Assembly: GCA_963970005.1 (NCBI GenBank) | Contig: CAXAMN010029027.1 | Span: 1,784,287 to 1,848,286 of the forward strand | Source: Durusdinium trenchii | Lineage: Eukaryota; Sar; Dinophyceae; Suessiales; Symbiodiniaceae | Length of the DNA stretch: 64,000 nt | Direction of reading: 5' to 3' | Shown: one piece after another, positions 36,401 to 48,400 of the stretch | Numbering within the stretch: position 1 is the first letter of the stretch | Layout: the number at the start of each line of letters is the position of its first letter | Notes under the pieces: model-generated | Told to the model about the DNA's origin: nothing | The model's input: only the letters and a program-made list of their open reading frames with translations | Databases searched by the model: none | Program-made: the position numbers and the translations under genes

Positions 36401-39400
36401 CATCACCCCAGTCGAGACTTTGTATGTTATACATACAATGAAATTGGTTATAGTTTAACACTTCTCAAAAGTATATACACCGTTTAAATATGTTTGCATT
36501 TCGATTCACCATTGATCGCAGAAGTGTGACAGTGACTCTTTTACTTTAATTTGCATGAAACCATATTTTTTTTATCGAGACATATAACTGTGCCCAACCC
36601 CTGGATGCATTCAAGTAGCAAACCGAGACGCCAACAGCATGTTGGTGTAGATGCAAGGGGTCTTGCCGCTGAAGTACCCCACCTGCTGCCACCCATTGCT
36701 AGCCTTTCGCTTGGACTTTTTGCCCCTGCAGCCCTTGCTTGCGCCACCCTCAAGAGATGCTTTGTTCACTTTGACACCTACAGCATTCCGGGTCCAGTAG
36801 ATGACAACTTGGAAGACTTTCTTGTCATACTCTGTCATGGTCCATGACGGGTGTGTGCAACTGCTTTCCCAGCACGACTTCAAAGTCTCCGTGACATCTG
36901 CGGAAATCTTGGGACAAGGATCCACCTTTGCTGCCTTCTTGCCCCTCTTGGAGGAAGGCTTCTTGGTCGAAGGCTTCTTGGTGTTGGTGGAAGGCTTTTT
37001 CTGGGAACCTTTCTTACAGTTCTTCAGCCCTGTGCCCTTCTTTGTGCCCTTCTTTGGCACCTTTCCTTTAAAAGCCTTGGTGGATCCATCAGATTCCCGC
37101 TCCTTGCGAGTTCTCTTCTTTCCCTTCGCCTGGCATGGTTCTTTCTTCGGGGACGGTGTTGCTGCTTGCATAGTTCGCAACTTGGTCAGGCCGATGCACT
37201 TGACATGTTTTCTTACCTTCCCCATTTGTCTGGTCTCCACCACTGGACTTTCATTCCTAGGACAGTCGTATTCGTCCAGCTCTTCTGACACTTGCCCCTG
37301 CTCCTTCTCAGCTTCCTTCTCAACCTCCTCCTCCTTATTATCCACCTTCGGCTCATCAGCAAAAGCCTTGGCTTGCTTTCGCTTCCGGCTGCTCTTTTCC
37401 GTCTTGGTCTTCTGTTCTGAGTCTGCCTTCTTTTGCTTCTTTGCATCTTTCTTGGCTTCTGCTTCCTGTTTCTTCAGATCACGTGCTTTCTTTTTTTCCT
37501 CCTTTGCTTTTTCTTTCTCAATCTTTTCCTGTTGCTTCTTTTCCTTCTTCTTCTGCTTTGCTTCCTTCTTGTTCTTCTTCATTCTAAATTGCATCCTGCG
37601 TGTGATCACATCATCACTCCCTGGTTGGCCCAAGAGACCTGCAACCTCGGAAGAAGCAGCACCTGCCTAGCAGGATGGAGTTGGAACAAAGGAAAGCCCA
37701 TCGACAAGCTTTATATGCACTTTTTAAAGCTTGGCATGCATGAACACTATAGTGCCTGATTCAGGGTGCGGTGGGTATGCACAATAGCTAAGTTGGAATC
37801 AATTTCATTGTATTCCTGGTGTGAAACTCAAATTGTATGTGTCATCCCTCATGAGCGAAAACTCCCAGTTGTTTTGGCCCCTCGCCTCAGTTGCTGCGTG
37901 AGTTTCATGGACCAAAAGCTTTGCAAGGGTCTGGTGAGCAACATCACTGTTGATCAAGGACCCAGGGCTGCATGGCAGCTGTGTTTGGTCTGCGTCATGT
38001 CCAAAGGGCAGGGACTCCAACACCATTTGGGCACCTATAGAGGGCGGATGTTTCTCATCAGGAAGCAACACAGAAAGAACAAATACCATTTGATTTGATT
38101 ATTCTTCACAATGAATGTCATTTGGCCGAATGAGGATGGAACAATTAAGCAGCATGTGACTCATATACATGTCCTTCCACACATATACACTCTTGTCTTT
38201 CACTCCATCCTGCCTTGACCCTTGATGTCAGGCTGCTCAGAGACAGCCAAAGGAGGACTGCTGGCTGCCGGTGTCGATGGTGGCGGTTCTAGAGAATCAC
38301 AGGGTGCACATGATGGAACCCCCTGACTGGGAGGTGCAGGTGCTTGCCCTGAAGTCCCATCCAGTGCATTGTCCTCTTTCCTTATAGATGTGATGTGGGC
38401 GCAGACTAAAGCCACCAAGGATGATGTCAAAGGAAGACCCACTTATTCAATTAGCAAATCCCAACTACTGTAATTTGCCATCAAAACTGCAGTTCACAAA
38501 CGCTACCAAAAAAACTTGTATATATAGACTAAAAGCCCCAACAAACAACCAGCTGTTTTATATATATACAAACAACAATTCAAAAGGTCGGTTTGCAAAT
38601 GCCGATGCCCAGGGTCAGCTGAAGCGCCCGCAAAGCAGAAATTAGACAGTGAGGGTCGAAGGTGGTTGATCCATGTCCTTCTTCATCAACTTCCTCATCC
38701 GAAGAAACGCAGCAAATCTGATTCGCATCATCCTGATGAGGCAAAGCGGTTGCAGCAGGCAACAAGGGTTGCCTTCACAGTTGTTTTGCACAGCAAAGGT
38801 TTCAAAGGTTCTTTTTCTATGGCCAATGTAAACTGCGCATACTTGTTTCATGGAAAGACCACTGAATGGCTAGCACATTTTGTCGTATCAACAAAAAAGA
38901 GCATGCAAAGACAGCTCTTACCAGCCGTGCCCTATATATTTACATACATGGCTCGACCTGAGTTACCAGCATGGAAGGAAGACTTCAGATACCATATTCA
39001 CTTCATCATTCATCCAATCCCAAAATGAAACCCCAAAACACATCGGTGCCTCCAACGGTGCAACAGTTTCAGCTGCTTCGAAAGCAATTGGATCATCCAT
39101 ACATGGGACTGAGTCATTCTTTTTGATGACCTCGTCCAACTCACAAGCCACCTCAGCCACAAATTCCTCAGTCACCTCCAGGACTTGAGAGTGAGGTGGT
39201 AGCGCAGGGCCTCCTAGAATTGCACCTGGGAGCACCTCTGGTTCTGGTGGGCACGAATCTTGCAGTGGGCATGAATCTTGCGATTCAACAACCTGTGCCG
39301 ATGTTGAAGACAGGTTCTTGTCCTTCTTCTTGATTGGCACCCAGTTCTGCGCAGCAAGAGTGATGGCTGTTTAAGGGTGGTGGATTTCTTTCCTGATATA

Positions 39401-42400
39401 ATTGTATATAAACAATCAGGGTTGCCTGCCACAACGAAGGGATCCCACTTGAATCCATAAACCATTTGCACAATAAATCAATCCAGGACTATATATATAT
39501 ATATATACATGCAACTCTGAGAAGGTCAAGGGTGCTTGGAAAGCCAAAGCTTAACAGGTCAAGCTTCCCTTGAAATGGCATTTGTTAAATGACCAAAGCT
39601 TTGCCTTTTCTGCGTGACATGTTTCACAAAAGGGATTTCTCCAATCAACGTCACTCCGGGCCCCAACCATGCAGGGCCTCCAAATCGAAGCCCATTGCAC
39701 TCATCAGGCCTCGAATCTGCTCATCCTGAGCAACGGGGCATTCAAGGACAGCTGGGGCTGGTGAAACTATCAGTTGTAGAGATGTTGTAGATGCCCGCAT
39801 CGGACTATTGACACTTTATGGAGGCTGAGAACTATTTGGGATCCATGTCCTTTTATGGCCCTGTGCAATCATGTCTCATGAATCCAGCCAAAGCTTTATA
39901 TATACAGTTCACATTGCTTCCCACCAAAAAGGGCAGTGAACAAGAAAGATCAAAGAACAACAATATGATAGCCAGCTTGGAGTCCTCAGGAGGATGATCC
40001 CGATAGCAAAAAGATTTCCCTGTTCCCAGAAGCCGTCTAAATGCCCAGCCCATGGCGTAGCAATGCTCATAGTTCCTGGGTTTCTTGGCAACCTTGTATG
40101 CATTGTGCACTGACTGGATCAGTGAGTCAATGTTGGGCATGAGAAGCGAGTTCTTTGACATGAGATCCGCCAATGGCAGCAATGCAGGAAGATTCAACTT
40201 GACATTGTCTACCGTCCCCTCCACATAAGCGGCCTGCTCCTGACCACACTTTGGATCCAAGTGGAGAAGCAAAGGCTTGTCTTCTCGAAGCCTTTCACGG
40301 ATGAAATCATCGTCGTCCCAAGCCTTTGGCAAGTGGGACATATCGTATTTCCCCACACGCTCAGGGGTGCTCGGAGTAGAAGGTGGGGCTGGGGTAGAGG
40401 TCCCTGAAGATGAAGCCGAACCGCTTGCACTTGGCCTAGCTTTGGTCTTGGCCGCCGAGGTTCTCCCCATGATTCCCTGATCCACCAATTGTAGGGCACT
40501 TTCCCAAAAGCAATCCGTCTCAGCCCAAATGGGTGCTGCGCAGGATCATGCAAGTTCTGATCGAAGATTGTTGGATGAAGTGCATGTCTTTGAAATGATT
40601 ACAACTGTTGATACATATATAGACCAAGTGGTGAACATTTGGACCAAATCTAGTCATATACTGCATCCTATGTGGCTGACTCCAAAGATTTTCATCCAAC
40701 CTGATGCGGAGTTTCACGTTTCTCTCACCGGGTCTCACCAGGCTCTGAAGCCTGAAGCAGCTAAACATGTCAGAAGTGCCTTCTCCAAGACATCACAGCG
40801 CATTCCATTGCACTCTTGCTATATATATATATGTGATGATGGATGAGAAAGTGTTGCAAGTGCTGTTTCCACATTTCAGTGATTAGTCTTGATCGCTTGA
40901 TCCTGTTCACACACCAAGGTGCATCTAGATCTCAGGAGGGCACCAAAGAATATAAGCGGTGAACATCTAGATCTCCTATACTAGTTTTGGGCAATGAGCC
41001 CTATACACCACTCACCCTATCATCATAAGCCATCCGGTACCTGAATGAGACGACAATGCACCTTGGCCACTTGGAGCCTTGTGCGGAAAGGTGCGGCAGT
41101 GAAAGGCCCCTGAGCGAGTGGACAGGTAGAGGTTGGGATACACCCAAATGGTTGATGATCCTATACAGAATCTCAATGATGTCCTATGGAGGGTTGACAG
41201 GGAAAACCATGAATATCATCATAGATGATGGTAACAGGGATGCAACAGGGATTTGGTCCCATTGTCACATGCAGCAAAATATCATGTGAACGGTTTTTAA
41301 CGTTCATGACACTAATTAGCCTTCTGGACATGAAAGAGCTCTCTTCTGCCTTCATGAGACTAATCAGCCTTATAGGCTGCCCCAGGTATAGCATGATGGT
41401 CTTCGGTCCTATGTCATAAGATGAATTCACTACCCTCAGGAGTCTTCATTGAGTGAGTACGGCGGTGACGAGGTGAGTACGGCATTTCGAGATCGGGGTA
41501 TCATTCGAAGGTCGGATGGATGTGTTTGTTGAGAGAAAAGGGAAAATACCCAACCAAGGGGAAGAACTAGGTATATTTTCCTTAGCTTCCAGGCTTCCAG
41601 CCCAGAATGTGCCCAACCTTCCTTGCCGACTTCTGCAGTTCGGTGTTGCCCAAAAGTTCCAATCCACCATGCCCGTCCGAAACTTGCTGGCCGCGTCAGC
41701 TCCACACGCGAGCTCCGCGCGCGCAGGCAGCGAAGGAGAGATGGTGAGCACCATGACCGACACCAAGGCCACGGGGCGGTCCGAGCACCACGGTGTGGTC
41801 TACTACAGGTCTGGTGAATATATAGACAGGTCATGGATGGTCATGGGGTTTCAACAGTTGACCATGGAGTCAATTGGTTAACACGTTGTCCAAGATCATC
41901 CCCTGACTTGGTTGGTTCCACCAATCTCTACCAGCTTGAACAATGTTCAGTTCGGTGCGAGGAAGTTCGGCACTGAGAAAGTGATGAACGAAGAACCACA
42001 AGCTGTGAGTTCATAGCCAAATGGACCCCTACATTTTTTCCAACTCAACCTGGCACTCGAGGTCGTCACCTTCGAAGCGATTCCGCCTGGTGGGGGCCTT
42101 GGGTGGTGATGATGGTGGTGGTGGTGGTGGTGGGCAGCGGAGAAGCAATTTTTGCTTAATCTGTTTTTCTAGGCCATCGTGGGCATAACTGGGGCTAGCA
42201 AGAATGGCTCTGACCTTTTTTGACTCTGATATTTGGTGTTCCTTGACATCGCCAGTATCGCCATATATTGCCTATCACCTATTTTCTTCTGTCTCTCAGA
42301 TAAGGCAGCAAACAATGACATGATCTGCATCTGTACGGCCCCCACTAGGTTGTCAAGGGTTGAACACACTTGCTTGGAGAAAGTGGACCCGCGTCACAAT

Positions 42401-45400
42401 CGTCAGCGCGAAAAGGCCGACACTCAACACGATGGAGCGCGCAGAGCGCGCTAGACGTGCAACAAGGGCAGTGGGAAGCACAAAGGTTTGAGGTTTCACG
42501 ACAAAACGTGCTGTGACAGTTCGTCTAATTCTGTGCCCTACTCAGAAAGCTCGGAGGCTCGGGCTGGCTCGTCCGATGCGATGTCGCACCGACGGCCTCC
42601 GAACCGGAACCGGAACCGGCACCAGATGTGACTCCTGGTCTGTGCGCAAGTGGTGTGTCACTGTTTTGATTGCCATTTTTCTTGCGTGGAGAGACGTGCG
42701 TGGATTCGGAGTCCGTACGTGGAGATCAGAACTTCCCACGAGACCCCCAAAATCAAAGACCCAAATCAACAGGTGCCCAGCCAGGTGCGAAACACCATGC
42801 GGGCCCACGTGCCCACGCCGGCCTTTTTGGCGTCTTGTCACGTACGCATGCCGCCCAAGCGCGTGGAAACGCCATCGTTGGCACGCACGTGGCACGCACA
42901 ATGGCCAATGTTTCATACGTTAACGCAAAGGGCCAAGCATGGTGAAAACAGTCAAAAAGATTCAATAAGCACGTTTCGTGACAGTGAGTAACCTGTGCAT
43001 CACATGAAATCGAGATGTGCAGAGGGTGTGTGGGTGTGGAAGTGGAAGAGTTTGCCTCGGGTGAAGTCTGAAACGGCTTTGGAGTTGGCAGCCAGTGATC
43101 TGTTTACGCTCCCTGGAACTAACGTATAGAAATGGAACACCACCTGTCTACACTAGAACATGTCCTCACAGTTGTCGTAGGCGTCGCATGGACGGGGGTC
43201 ACCGGCCGCGTGGTCGAAACGAAGCTCGTGCTCGCGGAGCTTCGCGTCGCGTCGGAGGTTGGAACGTGGAACTGCTGCTGGACAGCATCATCGAAGCAGC
43301 TCACCAGGGCCGATGCAATGCACTCATCGATACTGGAGCACTGATTACTGGGCTCACGAACCAAGAGGTGGGCGAGCCGAGCCAAGACGCCACTTATAGC
43401 CGAAGCGCGCGCGAAGGTTGCCGTGTTGGATTTGGCGAAGAGGGGTTTAACATGGAAAAACACCATGAAACACGATGAAAAATGGGTGTTCCAAAAATAG
43501 GGATCACCATGACAATGAAGCCGTTCTTTTCCACGTAGATAGGGTGTATGTGAATTCATTCGCGACACCTCCCGGTCGTGAAACGAGCCCTCCAGGCGTT
43601 TGTCCGAAGAATTAGCAAGAAAGCATGTTTAACAACCCTGAGAGTCCAGTTATGACTCATTTTAGCCCGAACTGGTAGTGGTGGATTGACTAACAGGTGG
43701 AGTAGTTCATGAGTCAAAGCGGACGTTCGGAGGGCCAATATGAACCTCTTCTCCCACCCGGTGTTCACTCGCAGAGTTTTCTACCCGAAGTGAGACTCGA
43801 AGCGCTTGAACTGCGGATTTTCCAGGTTCTCTGGATGTGTTTTTGTTGGCGAAGGGCCATCTGTGTGTGGCGAGTGGGTGCGTCAATCATGTGTGACAAG
43901 TCACCCACATTTCACATATCGACCATCCATGGAGCCTCTTGACCGATCAGTTGGAGTTTCATGATGGTTTGAGTGACTAGCCATGTTTGCATGGTTAGAC
44001 AGGTGGTGTGTGCGTGTGTGTCGTGATGTTTCGTGTGCTTCCATATCAAAGTGCAAGTTTTAGCCATGTTGGATCAGCCACTTCCTCTAGGGCTGGAGCA
44101 ATGGAGATTATAACGGTTGCAGGTGCCGTTCTCACCCAGCTTCATGAGGAAGAATTGGGCTACATGGTGGGGAGTGGAAAATATGTTAGAGATTTGAAGA
44201 CGCTCATTTCCACAAAGATTGGATACTCAAGATTTCGACTTAGACTCTTGAGCGAAGAGATGGGCGAGCTACAGGATAATATGCCTGTCAGACCACTACC
44301 AAGTTTGCAGTTAGTAATCTTGGACTACTATCCGCCTGAGGAGGCCAATTGGCAAGCACTACACTTTGCATGTGAGAACAATCAAGTTGTCGAAGTTACA
44401 CGTTTGCTTCAGAAACCACTGAATCCTAACTGGACAGGTGCAGACATTGACCTTCCTGCACCTATGCTTTTCGCTGCAGAACGGGGCCATTTGGAGGTGG
44501 TGCGGCTGTTGCTCGAGGCTGGAGCTGACCAGAACGCAGCAATGCAAGATGGGAGAACCGTCTTGATGGTTGCAGCTCAGAATGGCCACTTGGAAGTGGT
44601 GCGGGTGTTGCTCGAGGCTGGAGCTGACCAGAACGCANNNNNNNNNNAGTGGTGCGGGTGTTGCTCGAGGCTGGAGCTGACCAGAACGCAGCAATGCAAG
44701 ATGGGACAACCGTCTTGATGGTTGCAGCTCAAATGGCCACTTGGAAGTGGTGCGGGTGTTGCTCGAGGCTGGAGCTGACCAGAACGCAGCAAGGTAAAAT
44801 GCGTAAAATGGGGGACCCGCCTTGACAGATCCAGCTGAGAATGGCCACTTGGAAGTAGTGCGGGTGTTGCTCGAGGCTGGATGTGCCAACTATGCAACAT
44901 TTCTTGCCAACCTTGGCTGGCTTTTATGGATAAAACAGGCACACATTTCCACATTCATGGATATTAGTTGGAAGATCAAGATCCAGGTATATATCCCACT
45001 AGTCGTGTCTGGGTACAAGATGTATCATAATGTATCCAACTATATAATACAACCCACCCAAATTGATTCCATCAGTAAATCCCCACTCAAAATGTACAGT
45101 GGAAACGGTCATCGGTCATTGGGGACCCCTCTTTGGGTTCGGATCCAACGGGATTCGATCACCAGGTGGCCGAGTATCTCTTGGGCTTCGGCAACCGAGA
45201 CGTGACGGGCAGCCCCACGAGCAGGCGGGAACGACAGGGAGGGGGCGTGGTTCGGTGTGGGAAGAGGTCGGAGGTACGTTCGCACCAAGGTGAAGCTACG
45301 TTCGTAGCGAGAAACTACGTTCGTAGCGAGGCCATCGCAATTAGGATTGGCCGGAGGCCAACTTGGAGGCCATTACTGCTATAGTCACAAGAAGCTACGT

Positions 45401-48400
45401 TCGTAGATGTCGGGTGTGTTTGTGTTTTTTTTTTCTTTTTTTAAACTATAGGGATCTATAGGGAGACACCCGCCCTCGCCCCTGTTGCTGGGTAGACTGC
45501 AGGGGGTCGGGACGTGTGGGATGTTTGCACACTTTTAATCACACGCATGTTGAAACAATTCCTTATACAGTATATAGGATATCTAGCTGACTGAGCAGGC
45601 AAGCTGCATGGAGTAAGATGTATTTGTGGGTTGAGTCGTTGGGTTATGACATGTTAGCACCCATACCCTGACGTCCGAAACGAATCGTGTACTTCGGCCG
45701 TGATCTTCGCTGGGTGTTTTGTTTGATCCGTATGCTCACAGGCTTTGATAGAATCTGATGTGCTTGCTAACTGAATCAGACTCCCAAAGGGACACTTCGG
45801 AGATTTGAATATTGAAAGCTGGAGAACAAAACATAGGTTACGGGTGTCTGAACCAGCCTACTTTGCCATAGAGGTCCCAAATGAGAACGTTTTCTCAAAG
45901 GGTTCCAATATATAATCAATCCTGAACCTCCCAGGGAGGTTGTTTCTATAGCAGGATTCAAAACCCATTTTGGGAGTTTCAATACATGCTTGGTTTCGTT
46001 GGTGTCGAAGACAGCTCCTTCGCTGGTCTTCGACGTCCTCCCGCTGCAGATCGGCTCCTTCGCTTCCGGACTTCGTGGATGGTGCCCGACAGCCCAGCGG
46101 TTGGATCAGTTGGGTGGTTTCCCCAGGTGCTTGGAGCGAGGGGGGTGGCGGGGGGTTCTTCCCCCCTCCCCGTACCGTTCACAGGGTTTTTTTCGAAAGG
46201 CGGGGGTTCCCCCTGGTGGAACGGACAGGGCCTTTCGGTTGGGACGTCGTCCTAACTCTTGCTTCGTAAAGAAAGGGAGAGTGCAGAATGATCAGGAGAG
46301 CGGTCCATGTTCAGTTCAAGCAAGCCTTTTACTAAGCCAAGAGCTACAGCACACTTCCAGCGGCATTCTAGCATGTTGAACCCTAGGGCTCCAACCACAT
46401 CCTCAAAAGGTATATATATTGAAACTCCCTGGCACCCACCACAACCCACCTCAACCGAGGATATGGTTGGAGCCCCCAAGGTTTTCCTTCCATCCACTAC
46501 TCGACATTTCTTCCGATGTGGCGCCCATGTTCCGATGAGGAGCTTCCTCACGTCACCGTTACACCCCCCCCGGTACTGTAGCGCCGCGCCGTGGTCAGAC
46601 CGTGCTACGTGACGCGGACGACAGGTGGTCTTCTTGGACGATGATGGCGGAAAGAAGATCCTGACCCTTGGGCCATAGAGTCGAAGGCTTCGACTGGCGG
46701 GGTGGACAAGGCCAGAAGGGCGCTGTCCGTCGTTTAATCTGGGGAAGTCGAGGAAGGAGGAGAGAGGCTCGGCATGAGAGGGGGTCGGAAACACAGATCT
46801 TCCATTGTTTTGGACCGACCAGCTTGCTTGAATTTGGTCCTGAAAGCCCAGTCCCAACCAGAAACACATGGTTGGAAGCCAATATGGCGCCAGCTCGAGA
46901 TCCTTTACACAATAGGAAGTGGCTGGGACTAGGGAAACATGCATTTGTTTCGGACTGGGCTTCGAGGTTGATGTATTCATGTCCGATCTATGATGATATC
47001 AACCAGAAAGCCGCAAGGTGGCGGAAGGTGGCTGACGGGCCCAAACCGACCTTCCCACACCAGCTCCACCCTCCACCGAGGCTTCGGCAGACGCGCGAGG
47101 TCACCAAACTCGCCGACAGCGGCGTGCCGGCGCAGCGGCGCTTCGCCTTCTACGACCAGGCCGAGCGTCGAGCGTCTTCTTCGGGGCAGCGGGAGGCGAG
47201 GCGAGGCGAGCGAGGACCGCGGTCCGAGTTGGGGAGTGGAAAAGGGTGGAAGCAGGTGGATCGGATTGGGTCAGTGAGGGTGTTTCTAAGCAGCGCGGTC
47301 ACCTGGTTGAGAATCGCTCCACGCCTTCTGGACACAGGTGAGGATTATATATAGTACTGAATAGTCCCTAGGGCTCCAATCGTATCCTCAGAAGGTCGTT
47401 AGACCCCCCCAACCACCTTCTCAGCAGGTGGTTGGAGCCCTAAAAAGTATTGAGGTTGGTTTCAACATCTCCTGCGGGGCTTTAGCAGAGCCACAGAGCC
47501 TCCGATCTGTGGTCCCGCCATGGCGCTGCCATCATCGCCTTCTTCATCACTCACCGCCATCATCGGTCGAGAAACGGAACGGGACGGTCCGCGCAGGTGC
47601 ACACCACGGGCATGGACATCCAACATAAACTGGATGCAGTGGCGGCCTTGACTTTGGGCAAGGACATGCTTCTTGGCCAGAAAGTTTTTGTTTTTCCAGG
47701 CGTTCCTGGCATTGTTCTTGGGGGCTGGGAGGGAATTGGAAACACGTTTGACAGATGAATGAACAGTTCGGATTCCGAAAGTGGCAGGAACGTGGGGAAC
47801 GTGGGGAGTTGTGGGGGTCATGATGGTCTGGATACCCAAAAACTCACTGGTTTTGCTTAGGGCTGATGTTTATAGTCTATTCCCTATGGGAATAGCTTTT
47901 TCTCTTCTTTTCCCCAGCTTCGCACAGCAAATCCGAGACAATTGAATTCCAAGCGGATCCGCCGCAAGAACTCCTTCCACTGTGAGGTGCTGGCGTGACT
48001 ACGTCCAGGGGGCTTACCGCATGCGCGGGATTGGCCGAGGCACAGACGGACGCGAGTCGGTGCTTCCCCGGTCGGTGATCCTGAGGTGTCTTGTTTGGGG
48101 GGTGGAGCATGTTGTGGTTTCATTTCATGTTGTGGTACCCATGCCGCACCGGTCTGTGGTGATCCAGCATGTTGTGGGCTGCCAATGGCATTTCAACCGA
48201 ACGTTCACCGTTCATGATGCTCCAAGCTGGATGGTCAAACAAGTCAAACGTCTCCAATTGATGGGTGTCTAGAGTTTTTGTTCGTCAGTTCACAACATCA
48301 GGCTATCCTTGGCTATCAGACATACCCCCAAACAATCGTGGAAGCGGAAAACCTCCCATTTCCCCTAGATCTGGCCTACCTCCGTTTCGGTTTGGTGGTT

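Larger units (their letters stand above)
21919..41726 (+). other. 19,808-bp GC-AG intron hosting a block of opposite-strand genes
   Basis: The donor is CCAG|GCCGG and the acceptor GCGCAG|GCAGCG. Joining the flanking exons restores codon GGC and the family sequence ..CDYEPGSEGEMVSTMTD. No N gap lies inside or at the junctions. From about 22.2 kb to 41 kb the DNA is AT-richer than its surroundings and contains at least five minus-strand multi-exon genes, described separately. Confidence 0.85.

Noticed and set aside
36801-37670. 289-codon plus-strand open frame, rich in Phe, Ser and Cys
   Set aside because: It is the antisense of the lysine-rich exon. The minus strand has the conserved C-terminal domain and splice sites.
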